The notes under the pieces were generated by a model. That model was given only the letters and a program-made list of their open reading frames with translations, was not told where the DNA came from and searched no databases. A stretch of 64,000 bases of DNA, taken from the NCBI RefSeq assembly GCF_963966145.1, contig NC_091047.1, positions 30,256,001 to 30,320,000 of the forward strand, written 5' to 3'. The translations under genes and the position numbers were made by a program. Below, piece by piece: positions 21,401 to 36,400 of the stretch; positions within the stretch are counted from its first letter, which is position 1, and each line of letters starts with the position of its first letter. The stretch is from Tenebrio molitor. Its lineage: Eukaryota; Arthropoda; Insecta; Coleoptera; Tenebrionidae.

Positions 21401-24400
21401 GGACAAAATGAATCGACGTGTGCCAATAACCTCTAATGACGAAGAAATTACACTTTGGGAAGAAATAATCAAAATTAGTAATGACGACACAATCACTGGG
21501 GAAAATCGTTTGGCTTTAAAAACGAATATTGAAATGAGACTGGGAAGCAAGTTACAAGATATGGGGATATGGACAGTGGGGAGAACAAAATTGTTATATT
21601 TAAGTTGGAAATGCCCACCTCGCGTTACTTTATAACCAAACAGTTTCAATAGCCCGGAAGATAGCAGCGCACCCGAAATATCAGTAATGAGCACCGTTAT
21701 TTTTCTGTCCCCAAGGTGGTTTTAAACTATATCCATATTACAATGCGATAACGCATTTTTCAATTGTAAAATTAGATCACTCATATTTGACAAATGCAAA
21801 TACAATGACAGGTTTAGTAGACTTCGAATTTTTTCACTAAATGTTGATGAAGCAATGTTGCCAGACTGGTAGACCATTCCATAGCATACTGTCTCTGGCC
21901 AGTGTCATGGCCTGTTAAATAAAGATCGCCTTGGTTGTGTGTATCGGATTTAAACAATATCAGACTTATCAGAGCAACATCATGGATGTAGGTATCTTTC
22001 TCTTTGTTTGGAACTTGTTTTTTTCTATTTTTGTGTTCAGTAAGCATTATTAGGTATTACTAGAAAGTGTACACGTAACAAAGCTGTACAACACTTTATC
22101 TAGTCCCGTGGGATAATAGTTATTTACACAATTAGTGGGATAAAAGCAATATTACAGGATTCGAGTGTGAAGATTGCAGATGACGAGGGCGTTAGCCCGA
22201 GTTCATCTGTAATCACACGAGTTTCCTGTAATATGCTTTAGCCCACGTGTTATGTACAAAATTTTATCTAAGACCGCCCCGAATTAAAAAAAAGGTAAAT
22301 CTTATTTTTCTAATTTTGACATATAAAGTGGCACTTTTCAAAATTAATTGACGTTTGGAAACGTCACACTTTTCGTAACTGGTTACGAAAAGTAAAATCT
22401 TTCCTAACTGGTTAGGAAATATTTATTGTATCACCAGTTGACACTGTCATATTTTTTGTTTTAAGCAAAATAACCGTGCCTGCTTACCTACTTGATATTT
22501 TAACACAATAATAATTTATTATTAATGAAATTCATTACTTCTTTTAACGTTTGAAGAAACTTTTTTTTGTCAAAATTAGAAAAAATCTTGTATGTAACAC
22601 TTTAGGAAATGCAATTTTGTGTAACTCGTGTGATTTTGCGGGATCTCGCTGCGCTCGTCCCGCAAATATTCCACTCGTTACACAAAATAACCCATTTCCT
22701 AACTGGTTACATAAATAGCTATTATTTCCGCCAGTTTCATTACACCACTCAGTGGAATAATAACTTACTTATCCCACTGAGTGGGGTAATGAAGCTCACT
22801 TATCCCACTGAGTGGAGTAATGAAATGCGTCCGGTAATGAAGTTCCTTATTCCACTCAAATGAGTGGGATAAGTGTCATTTATCCCACGGGATTAGATAA
22901 ATGATGCTTATCCCACTAATTTTTAGTTACCTCACGCATTTTCATTACCTCACTCAGTGAGGTAATGAGTTTCATTACCGCACTCAGTGGGGTAATGAGT
23001 TTCATTACCGCACTCAGTGGGATAAATGAGTTTAATTACCTCACTCAGTGGGATAAGTAAATTCTTAATGTGAGCTAAGTAAATTCTTAATGTAAATTCT
23101 TAAGCGGTAATGAAACTCATTTATTTCACTGGCGAAAATCAATCGATAAGAATTATTTTTTTAATTTGGGGCGGTCTTAGATAAAATTTTGTACATAACA
23201 CGTGGGCTAAAGCATATTACAGGAAACTCGTGTGATTACCCGGGCTAACGCCCTCGTCATCTGCAATCTTCACACTCTAGTGTTGTAATATTGCTTTTAT
23301 CCCACTAATTATTTAATAACTATTTTTGAACTGTACGAAATCGTGTTGGTATAAGTTCACACACTACAAATTCTGTACAACAGCTTTTTGAACACAACTG
23401 TACCAATACCTACATTTTTCCACTTTATAGAGCCTCTTCAGTTACCGAACGGCCAAAAAAAGAACGAAAGAAAGTGACTCTTAACTAAATATGTATGCGG
23501 TAAAAGAGAACAATATGTTGATGTAAAGAATTTGGTTGGTTATGTGTGGCAGAATGTTTGGAATACCACAAGTATGGATTGTAAGCCGAAAATGTAGGTA
23601 GGTATCTATGGTATATAAACAATTCTTATTTTCATAATTTACGTAGGAAAAGGATTACACTGTGGAACACAATTTTTATTCTTGGATAATAAATGTTATT
23701 TGCTAACAGTGAGTGCCTGAATAAGAATAACAGCATTTTTTAAAAGCGTTTAACTCGGTTTTGTGCGTGCGTGCGCCTATGTAAAGAAAAGGTTAAAAGA
23801 AAACGGATGTTCAAAATTGTTACAATATTACAAAACTGTTGATAAAAGTGCAACAATAGACACTGTAAAGAAAAAAGTTAATAATTTACGATGTGCATTT
23901 CGAAAGGAATTAAAAAAAGTGACAAAGAAAAATTCAGGTTGCTAAGAATCTTACTGTAGCAATCAATCTTTCTTTTGCACTAAAACAGCGCCTCATTTTT
24001 GTGTTCTTTTTGGAAATATGCGGTACCTACTACTAGTTTTAATCATTTCTTAACCCAGTTATCGCCCATAATTAAATATTTCATGAGAGACATATGTGAT
24101 AATGGGCAGTATTAATAAAAGGTAGCAAATGCTTTTGCTAGCTATTTTATAAGCAATTGCTTTAAGTGATATTAATAAAAGTGCAGTAAATGCTAGTGAG
24201 ACCTGGCTAGCAAATGCTTTTGCTCGTTTTAGAAAATATTTGCTTGACGATATTAGGATTTGCTTCTTTTACTATTAATAAAGTTTAGCATTTGCTTGAT
24301 ATAGTAAACAATTGCTAGGATAAATGACATTCTCCTTCGTGTCGTACTAGTAGTTATAAATCGGCTGTTAAAACACCATAAAAGTATATTCCAAGTGCCA

Positions 24401-27400
24401 AGAACCCGTAAATTTTACAAAGAAAGGAAAGACAATACCATTAAAAGAGAAGATGATGTAAAATTGTTTCATTTCCGAAATGAAAGTGTTCAGTGGATTG
24501 TTGATTTTCTTGGGAATGACGATGCAGAAACGCGTGGTGGTGCTTTATCTTCGGTGATGAAAATAAAAATATTGTTGCGATATGTGGCTGATCCAAGTAT
24601 AAAAAAATTAAATTATTCAAAGAGTAATAAATAGTGTTAAACTATTTACAGGATTTCAGATTGGGGTAGCTGAACTCAAGGAAGTAAGTCAACCAATTGT
24701 ATCGAATGTTGTAAAATTTGTCACGGGAAAAATTATAGACAAGGCACCACTTTGGATACATTTTCCTGGCGCCCTGCGTTGAACGGCAAGCAATTACTTG
24801 TCAAGTCACTAGCATATGCTTTCGTCAAGAGGATTTCTTTATTAATACGAAAACAAGCAATTACTAGAAGCAAAAGCTTTTATTTTAAAGCAAATGCTAA
24901 TGCTAAGTAGTAAATGCTTAGAAGCATTTGCTTATTTTTATTAATATCACCCAATGTCTGCCGTTTAAGTAGCCAATCTTTTACCCAGTACTTACCTACC
25001 GTTTTCTTGCCTTCTTTTTTCGATGTGTTGAAAGTAAAACTACACATATAGCAAAATGAAGACATGCTTTCTGGCACTGTATTTTTTCTCAAACAACGGA
25101 TAGTTTCAACTAAGAACTGAGAGGTCCATTCATGAAACTCAGACAATTTGCAAATCGTTAACGAAACGGCAAATACAATGCTTCAAAAATATCAGTTGTC
25201 ATGGTTTTGAATTTGCAATGTCTTATCGAGCCTTACCGAGTTTCGTGAATGACCCCCTGAGTGTGTATGTCGAAATTACAGACGGTCTGCAGGTTAACAT
25301 CTGTCTGACACGACTGCAGATTTCAAGGACTCAAGACTGTTAGCATCTGCCTGCAGATAATGGGTACACTTCGTGTGTCCTTGAAAAGTTTTCTCGGCAA
25401 ATGCCTTATTTTTAGTCTTTCTAATCTTATACGAGGGCGGAAAGTTAACCATTCCTTTTTATCTTTACTTCCCTCTCTTGGTCAGTAATAGGCCACTTTC
25501 CGCCCAAGGTTTTTCCAGTGGCGTACTTAGTGAAAGTCGAAAAACAGTATAAATGAAACTGCATCAAATTAATTGTTTATTTGCTAAAAATGTAATGATT
25601 CCGAATAAAATAGTATACAAACCTCGGTGGGAATGTGTTTCATTTCTGTCTCGAGCATTAGTTCACCTCGGCTACGCCTTAGTAAACTATCTTAGCTCTC
25701 GACAGGAATGAAACACCCCGGTATGTAATCTACTATTCTGTGTTAGTCACCCAATCAATTTTGAATTTTGAGATTTCAGTTAGTTGCACTGAGTGTAATT
25801 AAATCATCGCTTTGATATGTTGCCTACCCGTTATTATATACCATTCACGATTATTTCAAATTCGGACTATCTATGAAAATCTGACATTTTAGTTGGCAGT
25901 ATTGTGATTTGTCTTAATAAATCTATTTTAGGTTATAATTCAACCGAACACTGCTCCCAAGTTGTTACATATTTTAAATAATTGAACGCATTAGGAACAA
26001 TAATCGTAAAATTGTAATTCAAATGAAACATACATATTTTATTAATTATTAATGACGGAATTGACAACAATGGGAATATTTAAAAACGAAACGTCATATG
26101 ACAGGGCCTGACGCCAATCTAACAAAAAAATATCGCGGCCTCCTGCGTGTTTAAAATAATCGCGAACGGCATATATGCCACAAATGACAATTTTTGAATG
26201 CCAAAAAGACAAAAACATGACAAGAGTAAAAAATAAGGTTATTAACGTAAATGTTGTTTTAGAGTTTATATTATCACATTGACAATAGTGCCCGAAATTT
26301 TAATTCCGCAACTGTACATACATTTTTACTTCGAATTATTTTTTTTTTCACTCAAGGTGTAGTTTGTGGCCCGAAGGCGAAGCCCGAGGGTCCTACAAAA
26401 CACCGACGGTAACAATTATGCATTCTCGAGGTGTAGATACTTTTATTTGCACGATTCAAAAATTTTAATTGAAAAAAGCTGAAAGGTTAAAAATTATGTT
26501 TAACTGTCAACATGACACTTCAATTTAGCTTGACAGTTAGTGATAATTTACAAATTTTCGACTTTTTTCTATTAAAATCGGTGAGTCGTGCAAAAAATAG
26601 TATGTATATGGATCTCGGGAGTGAATGATTTTTACCCTCAGTGCTTTGTAGAACCCTCGGGCTACGCCCTCGAGCTACGAACTGCACCTCGGGTAAAAAT
26701 GTAAAAATCATCCACTTCTTTTTTTTCTTCGAAACAAAAGTTAACAGGGGGTATAAGTTTTACCAGTAATTCCCTATGGCAACAGTTAAAAAAACGCACT
26801 ACTAATTGTTTTAAAATTGTTAAAAATGGTGAATTTCACTAATGCCGAATTAATTAACCGATATGGTGTTATTGTATGGGGAAGTTTTAGGTAATGCGGT
26901 CGAACCGCGGCGGTTGTACACGGAGCGATTTTCAAATCGTAGAATTCCGGATTCGCGGACTGTTCAACGAGTGCCTGGTCACGGAAAATTTGATTCACCA
27001 ACTCATGATCTGGGACATCCAAGAAGTGACCACTTTCTGGAAATAGAATCTGAAATTACATCCAAGAAGTAACCACTTTCTGGAAATAGAATCTGAAATT
27101 TTACAAGCCATTGAAGAGGTGTTTCTACTTTTATTGTCTATCGCACATTACATGAACAACCTAGGTATACCTATCTTTACCATGTCCAACATGTTCAACA
27201 TGGAGATCCATTTCGGAGGATTGCTTTTTGTCAATGGCGTGGCCAAAAGATCGACGGGGTAGTAAATTTTCTGAGTCGATTATTATTAACAACTGACGAA
27301 ATCGAAATCGTTTAATTGGGCCCCATAATTTAACTCCGCGCTTGAATGGCACAGCGTATTTGGATTTTCTTCAAAATGTGCTGAATGATCCAGTTAATGA

Positions 27401-30400
27401 ATTAACTGCCCGTGTGATGCAAACGGCCGAAAACATACAGGTGTCCCAGAGTTGCGAAAAAGCCCCAGAACTTGTTTGTTATTAAGAATATCAACTTTTA
27501 CTTTTTTCTATATGATAGCTACGCTTCTACTGCACATTCGGAAAATATTGCGGTATATATACAGTGTGTCTCAATATTATATACAGGATGTCCCAACATT
27601 ATAAAAATACTAAAGTTATGTTTTTTTTTAATGGAACCTACCCAGTTTGACTTCATCTTTGGATTCTATGCTAAATTATGAATCAAATCTATGAAGGTTG
27701 TTTTTACTTATCTGCTATCGTTTTTGATCTGTGGCCCTTTTTTACCAGAATTTCGAATTGCAGAAGTCCGTTCGAAAATTCGTACCTTCCAAATCGTTGC
27801 ACGTAAATTAAAATAATGGAGCTGCCTCATCTGTTGAGTGTTTACTCAACAACCTGCTCGATCGCATATCTGCCTACTGCGATTCTTTAAACATAAACTA
27901 AAAACGTCAAAAACTCATGTTTTTCAAATGGCACCCCGTATTTATTATTGCACTCGCCGAAAGCTTTTTCGACAAGCTTGTCTTTAGCGGAGAAGTTGCT
28001 CCCAATTTAGTGATTTTAGGATAGCACCCTAGATTTTGACATTCGACTATACAAACCCTATACCGTTAGAAAGCTATTGGAAATGTTTTCTTCGAAAAAT
28101 ATCAGGAATACTATGGAAAACAATCCTAAACGCAATATTTATTATACGTTCTGTCATATTAATTTGAAGAATTAATTGAAAAATAAAACTATGCATAACA
28201 GTGAGTTAACCGACATGTTCCAAGTCTACTTTCAATGGAATACAAATAGAAAAAAATTCTTTAGAAAGTATTGTTATTGCATTTAGGATTGTTTTCCATA
28301 GCATACCTGATTTTTTTCGAAGAAAAAATGTCCGATAAAGCTATTTTATTTATTTATTTTCGCGGTTAATAAAATACCAGTACATACATTCTAACATGTG
28401 GCATATCATTGGATTCAGAAAAATAATCTCTTTCAAAATCGGAATAAAAAAATATACCAAGCTATTTGAAAAAATAAAGTTGACTATCATCTGACCTTGA
28501 ATGACTTTTTGAAAAAAAAATATGTTGTTCTTATAGTGTTTTTAAAGTGATTTTTTTACAGTTTTTGTTTTATTTAAATCGAGCCATAAATACCGGAGAT
28601 ATATGGCTTGCGGCATTTTTCAGGACGCATTTTATCTTCATTTTAAATTTCATAAAAATCCGTTCGTTGGCAAATAACCGAGATATTAGGCTCGAAAGTC
28701 TTAGCTGAGACACCCTGTAGACCACAATGTTTTCCGAATGTGCAGTAGAAACGCAACTATCATCTAAAAAAAAAGAAAAAGTTGATATCGTTAATAACAA
28801 GCAAGTTATGGAGCTTTTTCGCAACTCTGGGACACCTGTACGTGAAAACACAGGCTTCTTTGGTCCGAAGAACACAAGCCTGCATGAATAATGAAGGCCG
28901 CCATTTTGAACATTTATTATGATTAAATCAGGTCAGTGAAATTATTACTAATACTAACCTATCTCAATAATACGTTTTTCTAATCCCTAATTTGACACTT
29001 CGCTCATGGGATAATCATCAATTATTGAAACGAAACAGAGAGTGAAAATTTTTTGTGTGGTAATAACTTTACCAGTTTTTTATAGAAAGAACGATCGCTG
29101 TTCAAATACTAACAGTTTTTACTGTTTTTCATTCGAAGATTTTAATCGAGTAATTCTTTTTTCGTGCTTCGTTATCAATTGATGTGTAAACACATGAGCG
29201 GGTATGAATTTTAGCGTTGAAATCATATTTAATTCTAAAGCAAGATTTATAGTTCCGTATACATATAGCATAACATAGTCAAAAATCATAAACATAACAT
29301 AACTTTTTAAATTCAATTTATAGTTGTTATAAACGTGAGATGTTTGCTGATTTTTTAAGTGTCAAACAATTGTCCAATATGTTTTGTGAAGACGGGGTTT
29401 TAGAAGCTGCTGCTCGTGCTGTGGTCTTACACGAGATAGGTCGTAATAAAGAAAAAAAGGAAGAAACCACGAAAAAAATTAGTTACAAAAACACGGATAA
29501 ATCAGCTCCTCCAAATCATTTCCTTCTTGTCCAATATGTTTTATGAAGACGGGGTTTTTAGAAGCTGCTGCTTGTGCTGTGGTCTTACACGAGATAGATC
29601 GTAATAAAGAAAAAAGGAAGAAACCACGAAAAAAACGAGTTACAAAAACACGGATAAATGAGCTCCTCCAAATCATTTCCTTCTTCACACCGTCCTCAAA
29701 GTCTTTGGAAGACTTATCGTACAGTGCTTTGAACCTTTCAACACACTGTACGATTAAAATTTCCTTCATATTTTCCACCTTTTTATTGACAGCATACCTA
29801 CACGTAACCGTTTCTATGGAAAAATATTAAAATTCCGTAACTTTCATGGTACATGACATAATAATTGAAATTGGCCAAGTCATATGTAAACGGATACGGA
29901 CTTATGTTATGATAAAGGATCTATAAATGAATACATTTGATTCAATAGGGTTCAATTTTGATATGTTATGCGATACGTACTATGCCGGCCAAAAAATTTT
30001 GGCCGTCATTGTCTGTCAATTCAAAAAAAAAAAAAATGTAATCCGTACTTTATTGTCATCATGATTACCGTCTTGATTATGAACGTTATTTTTTGGGTGG
30101 TAAATTTCAAAACTCAAAATTATTTTGTTATTTCTACTACACAGAACGTTTACCTCAGGTTATCTATGTACGATTGCTCTAATTTTGTTTATTCATGTCG
30201 GATTTTTGGAATATCTGAGCTTCAAACAGTTTAAATTGATTGTCAAAATGACAAGAATCGAAAGTGGGGTTACGATTATTTACACTTTACTTGAATGTCA
30301 AGAAAGTGACGGCCAAAATTTTTTGTTCGCCATAGTACATGTTACGGAACTATAAATCGGCCTTTACTCTGTTTTGAAAATGTTACGGAAAAAATGATAA

Positions 30401-33400
30401 ATATTTTTTTTTTTATTTTAACGAGTCCTGCTGGTGATTAAATTTATTACGTGGACTTGCATAACACCCTGTATAGCAAAGTACGACATTGACAATTTTC
30501 GATATAATAAAGTTTAAAGTAAAAAAATGCATAAAAATATTGATAGTGGATACTTCGATTGTTGTTTTCAAATACAAACAAAGACAGTCAGATCTCCTTA
30601 CAAGATTTCGGATTTCGGCGTGGATATTGTGAAGAAGTTAATGGATGACAATTTAAACACCGAATTTATCCAATTAATATTTTCACTTATTTTAATGTGA
30701 ATGTTGGGTTTTGTAAATAGTTAATTTTAGTTGTTTCATTTTTGTTTGGTTTTGTTCGGTTTAGTTTTAGCGCCTTGTTTAATTTAGTTTTTAAAAATTC
30801 AATTCGAAAATAGTTGCACCCTCTGTCATTGGTTATTGCGCGTTAACCGATTCACAATTTCGTGCAAAATTGGGATTGACGAAACCTCCCCCACCGGTGA
30901 AGGACATTTTTTGGAAGAAAGAGAGACTTCGAATTTGACCGTCTTAGTGAAAACACCTAGTTTCGTAATCATCGTTTCGTGTCGTGAAACCCACTTAATT
31001 GAAGTGGCACCGAAGTCCAAAATTATCGTTGAATTCCACCCATGCCAATCGGTCCATGGTCTCTTCGCGGTCCTCAAAAAAAGGTAAGTCAATTAATTTT
31101 GATTTAACGAATTGTGGATCACGGAGAAAATCGAACAAAGCTCTTCGCTTAGGCTTAAGTCAACAAAAACTGACTTAAGTGCCCTGGAGACAAACAGTGA
31201 ATTTTATTTTAATTTTATCAAATGTCGATAGTTTTTGTGAATTTTTAATTCCAACTTCTATACAAACCCGACGAAAAAAAATATAGCATGCCATTTAAAA
31301 AAAAATGTCAACGTGAAAACAAAAACCAATCAAAACATGACAACGAACTAAAAAAGAAAACACTGACCCTGTTCGAGTATTTTTTAAAGAATTGATTATT
31401 TGATTGATTAGGTACTATTCCAATCTACCACTTTCGACAAAAAATGTTCCCCCATGATTTTATTGAAACGTTCGACGTTTGACTGCTTGAGGGTATAAGG
31501 GCTTCATCCTAGTTTTTCATATCCCCAATACTTCGCAAACTCGTTAGAACACTCTTTACTCGAAAATTTTTCCTTGGTATGAATGTATCTCCCGGAGAAG
31601 TCCATAGTGACAGATCCAATTCTCAACGAATGTCCGGATAATAATTATCGTCTCTTGATTGGGTACGACGTAGGCTTCTGGGCATTTACTGAGGCCGGCG
31701 ATGACCATCATTATGTATTTTCTCGTAATCAGTGACCGTGAAAGGTCCCGCTATGTCTAACACTGTTCTTCCACACGGTGCTACTATGTTGTATGTACTG
31801 TTTGACTGTTTCTAAACCCTCGGTTCACCCAATAAAAACGCTCAAATATCTTACCCAAAGTTTTATTTACAACCTGGCGTGCGTCGGATATTCTTCTGCA
31901 AGACACTTTAGCAGAACCAACTGCCTGCTTATTTCCTTCCCATCCACAATTTCTCGGGTTTATTTCAAAAATTCATTTCCCATCATTATGGAATCACATA
32001 AGGCTCATACGCCTTCAGAGCGGAACTCTTCTCCTATATGTCTTGTCATTGAGTTCTTCAGTTGCCTTTTTTCCTTACTTCCCAAAAGTGTCTCGCCCTC
32101 GATGTCCTTCAACTGCTCATTCCTCATTTCAGTCGTCCAATTATGTTGAGGTTTCGGGATCGTCTGTTGACAGCTTCATGGGGCAGTTCTTCCCTTCGGC
32201 TCTGCATTACAAAGTGCTCTAAAAAGCAGATATGCACTTCACTGAGACTTACTTATATACTGCTGCCAAGAGTCCCTTCTTCGAGATGGAGTAATGCCTT
32301 TCTGACTTGGAGAATGTTGTGCTATAGTATTTAATCACTCTTTCTTCTCCCTCTGTCAAATATGACAGATACTAAGTCATCTCCGTCGGCTTGCATAACA
32401 GCTTTGCGACTTCGACAAATCCTACCTACCTTCGGCAGCAAAAATGACATTTTCTAGACAAACGAATTCTGTAGCTTTCGTGCCACAAGTAGTACCCTTA
32501 TCATATTAATTTTAGGTTGTTTTATCGTGTTCCTTTTGATGATTTCAGTTCGGTATACCCCAAACTTATCTTCCAACTCCGCAAGTAATAACAATAACAG
32601 TTTCTAGGAATCTGGAATGTTTCGGATGCTATTAAGTTCACGCTTTCTGTCAGGATGGCCATCGAATAAAGTAAAATCTTCTCTTTCTCAAATTGCAACA
32701 TCAAATTCTCCATGTCAAGGCCCATTCACAATGGCGTTAACGTTACGTCGATGTTAAAACGTTAATGTTAACGTTAGATTTAGAAATTCAAAATAACTTG
32801 TATTTCTTTGTGGACCGTTCACAATGACGTTATGATGAAAATTAATGTTGCATGATATTGCTAGCGTTAACGTTAATTCTAGAAATTTTCTGGATTCTTA
32901 ACGTTACATTCTAACATTAGCCAACGGAAATGATTTATAAAAAGTACTGAAATACATGTAATTAGATCTAACGTTAACATTAACGTTTCAACATCGACGT
33001 AACATTAACGCCATTGTGAAAGGGCTGTAACATCGACGTAACGTTAACGTCATTGTGAAAGAGCTGTCAGACACAAACCCATATTTGTTCATAACATCAA
33101 AACCCAAGATGAATTCGTCGACTGTGTCGACTATTGTGTAGGAATTCAACCCTATCTAGCCAAAATTAAACTTCAAATTCGTCATACCTTTCCGGTTACT
33201 GTCTTCAAGATTTCGTCACGACGTAGGTACTAATTGAAAATTTTCATACGATTTAAGAACAACGGTCTCATTATCGAAAGCGTAGCTCCGGTGTCGATCA
33301 TTCCTTTCCATCCCTCCAACAATAAACTGTAATTTTTCCTACTTTACGAGACGAACAAGATTCTAGAAACTTTTACGTGGCCTGGTAGCACACGACCTGA

Positions 33401-36400
33401 AGTGCTCGCTTGTTTTAGTTTTTTTGAATGTTTATATCCAGAAACACAATTTCAATTGGTTCTAGTGATCTTCCTCTGCCACAGTTTCCTTCCTATCATT
33501 TCTTTTATTTTGTTTTCCATTGCTGTTAGAATTTTCTTTTCGACAACTTTCTTTTCTTCACACACCTACACCTACACACCTCTATTAACTTCGTGTACTT
33601 TCTTTTCTACGCCTTCTTTAACTCCTTGGACTTTTTTTTCATTCTTAAATTTTATATGGGCATTTTGTAGCATTTGCAACTGTTCGAGAATTTTGCTTTG
33701 TTGTTCTTTTTCTTCATTTCTTCGTCTTGGGTGTATTCTGGACGTCTCTTTTCTTGTTCTTTTAGAAACATCTTCTACTTTTTTTTTTCTTCTTGTAGTG
33801 TCTTTTCTTGCTCTCATTCACAGTCTGCGCTCATCGATAGATCGTTATCACTAACTGTCTAACTAACTGTGTTTATGGCGCCATGTTTTTTAATCTAATT
33901 CGTTCCTGTTAGAGAAAGACCTTGCGAAGTTTTTCTAAACGATCAGTCATTTTATCGGGACCTGAAGTCATCATTCCACAGCATTTGACAGACATAGGCA
34001 TGTCACAGTAATAACTTTGTTTTGGAACTTGACAGACGCGGGATTAAATGCTAAGAATTCTTTACAGGGTAAACTTAATTGTCTTTGAACTATTTGTGCT
34101 TAAGAAACTTTATTTGGACATTTTCAATGGTATTTTTTCTTTTATGAGATCTGAGTAAATCACGTCAACTTGCCGATTTCTATCTACTTATCTAACGTCT
34201 CTCTCTCACTCTGAGTATATTGCATGAAACATGCCAAATTCAATTCAGTCGATCGTTTTTCTACAAAACCACTGTACGAAAGAAATCGTATAAGCGTAAT
34301 AGTGAAACAGGCGAATACTTAATGACCTTACGTCAATACAAGACATAACTTAAAAGGCGCGGTTTCTGAAAACAATTTTATTGGGCCAGTTAGTTAACTC
34401 TCACTTATAATATCCCGATGCATAGATTCTATCCGAAAATTTTTTTGAGTGCATTGCTGACAAAATTATCAATCGCCCGAATCAAACACGAGGGCGATTG
34501 CTTTGTCAGCAATGCACGAAAATAAAATTTTCAGGATATCAATCTATGCAGAGGGATATTCGGCAAGAAAATCGCATGAATACATTAACCATCAGTGAAG
34601 CACAAAAAATGTACTCGTATCTACTCGTAAAGTGTTTTAAAAATACATATCAAGACTGTAGAACTTTAACTCCTCAACAGATTGAACTTTTATTTATAAA
34701 AATGTAGTATGTAATTCGTGAAGATGGAAGTGATATTTAGTAAACGTGGTGAAGAGTTCATTCTTTTAGAGTCTTTTAAATACATACTCTGAAAAAGTAC
34801 TACCAAACAAGGTGTGAACTGGTGTTGCACATTGAAGAGCTGCATTGTCAAAATCTATGTAAATGCAAGTCGAAAAGTTTTATCACTTTTTCAGGTGCAT
34901 TTTAAACGGAAGATTTATCGTCGCAATCCGGCCCTGTCCCTTTTTACCCGAATGCTATCACGGCCGCAATCCGGCCATCACCTTTCCAGGTAGGTACATT
35001 TTAAACGGGAGATTTAAAAGTTGACCATCGCCGCAATCCGGCCCTGCCCGTGGAAGACCGATTATGATTTTTTAAATTGCTGTCAATGTCATCTTTAACC
35101 TAATGTCAAAATTACCCGTTCACACTGCTTAAATTTTACAAAATCGTTGTTACTTGATTTTGAATGTGTACGCGAAAGTTTTGAAAGCAAGTGTACTTTC
35201 CTAATATGTTCTACAGTCCATTCCATTTAAGTATGCAGTGTAGAATAGCATAGGGACTATTTTCCCATCGTTGATTGGGTAAAATGAGAGAAAAGTTTAC
35301 ACTAAGCAATGTCCGATTTTTGATACTACTGTCAAATTTTGATATTTGATAGATTTTTGATTTATTAGTGTCAAACTTATCGAGTTTTTGTATCAAACGG
35401 ATCATTAAACTACAATTTTGTTATTAGAAAACTATTACCGTAAGTTCCTTTATGACTTTTTTTTGTTAATTTTGCTTGGAATGAAATATGTTTTCAAATT
35501 TGCCGCGTTCGTTAGTGTGAAACGTTCTCCATTCAAAGCGACATCTACTGCATTCTTAAATGGAATGGACTGTAGTTTACTATTTGGTGTGAAATATTAA
35601 TAAGTAATACAACGAGTGGGTACGAAATTACCGGAAATTTTCGGTCTCAGATACGAGTATTTGTTTCTGCAACAATTTTGTCTTAAGAAACAAATACGAG
35701 TGGTCTGAGGACAAAAATTTCCGGCAATTTCGTACCCACGAGTTTGTATTCGGCATGACAATTCACCCAGCAAAGATTAAAAAATTGAAAATAAAATATC
35801 CTAGTGGAAACAGTTGCTGGAAATTTTTGGTGGCAATTTTCACTAGTAAAAATTTCCGCGGCAATTTTTTTAAAACAAGCGTGATTGGTCCGTTCTGATC
35901 TATTTCGTAAATTTGATTGGTGGAGAGAATACAACTTGAATTGACAAATAAACATCTATCAATTGGTGCGATTCTGTTTTAAAATTTACCAATATGGCTA
36001 TATAACAAGGTTGTAGTTGCTATGATATGAAGCTGTTGATTGGTTGTATCTATGCAAAATCAATGTTGTTCAAAAACAATATTGCTAAATTTTGAAATAG
36101 ATCGCACTAATTATCAGTACCAAATGTTACCTGTTTGTCTAACAATACTATCGCGAACAAAAAATTCTGGTCGTCAATGTCATTTCAAAATTTGGTTAGA
36201 TTGTCACAAATTAAAAAATTTCCCTGCCTGATTATGCCCACGTCAACAGTGTTAAAAAATTAATTAAGCGTTGTCAGTTAATGTCATACAACATGTTTCT
36301 TGTCTTCACAACTTAAAGTCCATTCAAAAATCAAAAAACCACCACCTGTTGCTTTAGGTTGGTAAAATTTAAAATACCCTTGGTAGATATTTTTTCCGGT

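Noticed and set aside
22735..23070. CRISPR-like array
   Set aside because: Repeats are contiguous and degenerate without unique spacers, in a eukaryotic intron; it is a satellite tract.
31778..32149. 123-codon frame on +
   Set aside because: Antisense to the degenerate integrase region of the gypsy relic.
33402..33854. 150-codon open frame on +
   Set aside because: It is the complement of the lysine-rich Gag-like coil of the gypsy relic.
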